Source: Tanytarsus gracilentus (lineage: Eukaryota; Arthropoda; Insecta; Diptera; Chironomidae). Taken from it: 64,000 bases of DNA. Location of the stretch: positions 4,092,001 through 4,156,000 of the forward strand of contig JAXRKN010000043.1 in assembly GCA_038502055.1 (NCBI GenBank), given 5' to 3'. Made by a program: the position numbers and the translations under genes. The notes under the pieces are model-generated. The model ran no database searches. It worked only from the letters and a program-made list of their open reading frames with translations, and was not told the origin of the DNA. This document shows, in pieces, positions 62,585-64,000 of this stretch; positions within the stretch are counted from its first letter, which is position 1; each line of letters opens with the position of its first letter.

Positions 62585-64000
62585 ATGAAATTTTTAATAT
62601 TTTTAACCGTAATTGCCCTTCAATCTGTCTCATCACAACCCTCTCCATTTGGGTTTAAAGTTCAGCACATCGGTCACCAACGTTATGTTTCACCCGAAGA
62701 AGAACAAAAACGAAATTGGTGTGAAAATTATTGGTGCACGAACGATGCATTTTATCTTTTCACGCAATCATCGCAATACGTTGATCAAGATCCGTGTGTG
62801 GACTTTAAGAATTTTTCTGTCGGCAAAACATGGGAAATTGATGTTGTTAATTATCGAAGTCAAAGTAAAGGGTTTTATCAATTCTACTACGAAAAATTCA
62901 AAGAGCGATTAAAAAAAATTCTCACAGAAAAAATTACCAGCAATGACAATCGAATTGTTCGTGTTATTAAAAATACCTTTCAAAAGTGCTTGAAAACTGA
63001 ACATCAATTTCGACATTTGCAAGGGCATCAGGACATAATAAAATATTTAAATTCATTTGGAGGATCGCCTTATTTGACGAGACACGTTTCATTCAATCCA
63101 AACCGTTTTGATGCATCGAAAGACTTTAAATTTGACATTTTTCCTGGAGAAATAGACAATTCATGGAATGGAGAAGATGTCGATATTTTGAAATATTTTG
63201 AGGACGATCCGATTCACGCTTTTCAAGTGTTTTTTAATTATGAATTTCTGCGATGTACGATTGCTGACTACGAAGGAGAATTTTTGTGTTTAGCTTTGAC
63301 CAACCATCTGTTTGATTGGACGGAGGAAAACAATCTTACTTGGATCTCCTACGAAGAATCTCTAATGGCACTCGAAGATTCTCATTTAATTGCGCCACAA
63401 TTTAAGAAAATTCTTAAGGAGCAAATTATTCACCCAGCTCTAAATAATCTGAGAGAATATCAACTTGAAAGAAAAAGAATTTACAATGAAAGTAATGAAA
63501 AGCATTTTGGACCACCATGCAGTAATTGTGAGAACCCGGAATGGGGTCGGAGAGGAGTCAACAATTTTCTAATTCCAATTAATAGACTTAATGAAGTCCT
63601 CAAACTTGACTGGATAAAAATAATTAATGGAGTTTTATTGGATGAATCTAAAGTTAATGACACCTCTAAATTTATCGTCATACAACAACTGGACTTATTT
63701 TTAGAATTAGCAACGAATTTAATGAACATGAAGAAAGAGTGAGTTGAACGCATTTTGAATCAAATGAAAGTTTGACAATCCTTTTAATCAATTCAAAAAT
63801 CTCAATCATTTTCTAGAGTTATTGCCGACACTTTTGTGCTCACCTATTTGCAGCGTGTAATTCATTCAGTTATTAAAAATTTCCATAACCGTCAGGCTGA
63901 AGTTGAGCATGGATATAAACATGCACAAGAACGTTGGCACTCATGCTTTAGACTCTTTCTATTCCACAGAGGTGCAATGAAGACAGCTTACCTCGCTTAC
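62585..64000 (+). CDS. Neprilysin-like M13 family metallopeptidase, secreted, divergent; 3' end outside the window
   Basis: Coding sequence is join(62585..63738, 63817..>64000), about 446 residues visible. The start is supported by an in-frame TGA at 62552 and by an immediate signal peptide (MKFLIFLTVIALQSVSS). There is no membrane anchor, so the product should be secreted, unlike classical type II membrane neprilysin. The M13 N-terminal domain is recognisable from the C46/C51 pair, DPCVDF at 69-74, C135, the LDWIKIIN motif near 341-348, and in exon 2 RVIHSVIKNF, then RWHSC and GAMKTAYLAY. Possible N-glycosylation sites are NFS (76), NLT (250), NES (301) and NDT (358). The family usually reads YACG.W after DPC.DF; here it is FSVGKTW, so one conserved cysteine is missing. 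The HExxH, NAF/NAY and ExxxD active-site motifs would lie beyond 64000, so catalytic competence cannot be judged. Family membership is confident; substrate is unknown. Confidence 0.93.
63739..63816 (+). other. 78 bp phase-2 intron of the M13 peptidase gene
   Basis: The donor is GTGAGT at 63739 and the acceptor TTTTCTAG ends at 63816. Splicing joins GA to A to make Glu and keeps the frame into RVIHSVIKNF. Without splicing the frame stops at 63740-63742. The size is typical of a short insect intron and contrasts with the huge intron of the neighbouring gene. Confidence 0.9.

Overview
The window looks like insect nuclear DNA, most likely from a fly (Diptera). It is very A+T-rich and almost free of coding sequence. 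The few exons have standard GT-AG borders with CTAAT/CTAAC-like branch points, and the two proteins recognised belong to insect-type secreted families. I cannot name the species.

Layout. Positions 1-54886 read as intron. No open frame there looks like a protein, but on the + strand there are four textbook zero-length splice sites (branch point, pyrimidine tract, YAG immediately followed by GTAAG) at 6346/6347, 12745/12746, 28536/28537 and 39538/39539, plus a weaker one at 50599/50600. I found no comparable site on the - strand. These are the hallmark of recursive splicing (ratchet points) in very long insect introns. They imply one + strand gene whose 5' exon lies left of the window and whose next exon starts at 54887.

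Positions 54887-55037 and 57038-57219 are two exons of that gene. They join in frame across a 2.0 kb intron and encode the N-terminal cysteine-rich part of a conserved, functionally uncharacterised arthropod secreted or membrane protein family (I believe the DUF7042-7045 type). The rest of the protein was not found before 62585.

Positions 62585-64000 hold the first two exons of a secreted, divergent M13 (neprilysin-like) peptidase. It is cut by the window edge before its zinc-binding motifs. If the first gene continues beyond 64000, the peptidase gene is nested in its intron on the same strand.

Mobile and repetitive DNA inside the intron includes: an 891 bp element with terminal inverted repeats carrying four 119 bp tandem units (15660-16550); a 1,019 bp foldback element with a perfect 9 bp target duplication (21871-22889); a 329 bp MITE with arms of about 113 bp (25942-26270); and a roughly 1 kb element (44856-45853) carrying the same satellite family plus a (GGAC)n tract. 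Two short words, a tRNA box-B-like 12-13-mer and AACGTATTTT, recur through A/T-only blocks.
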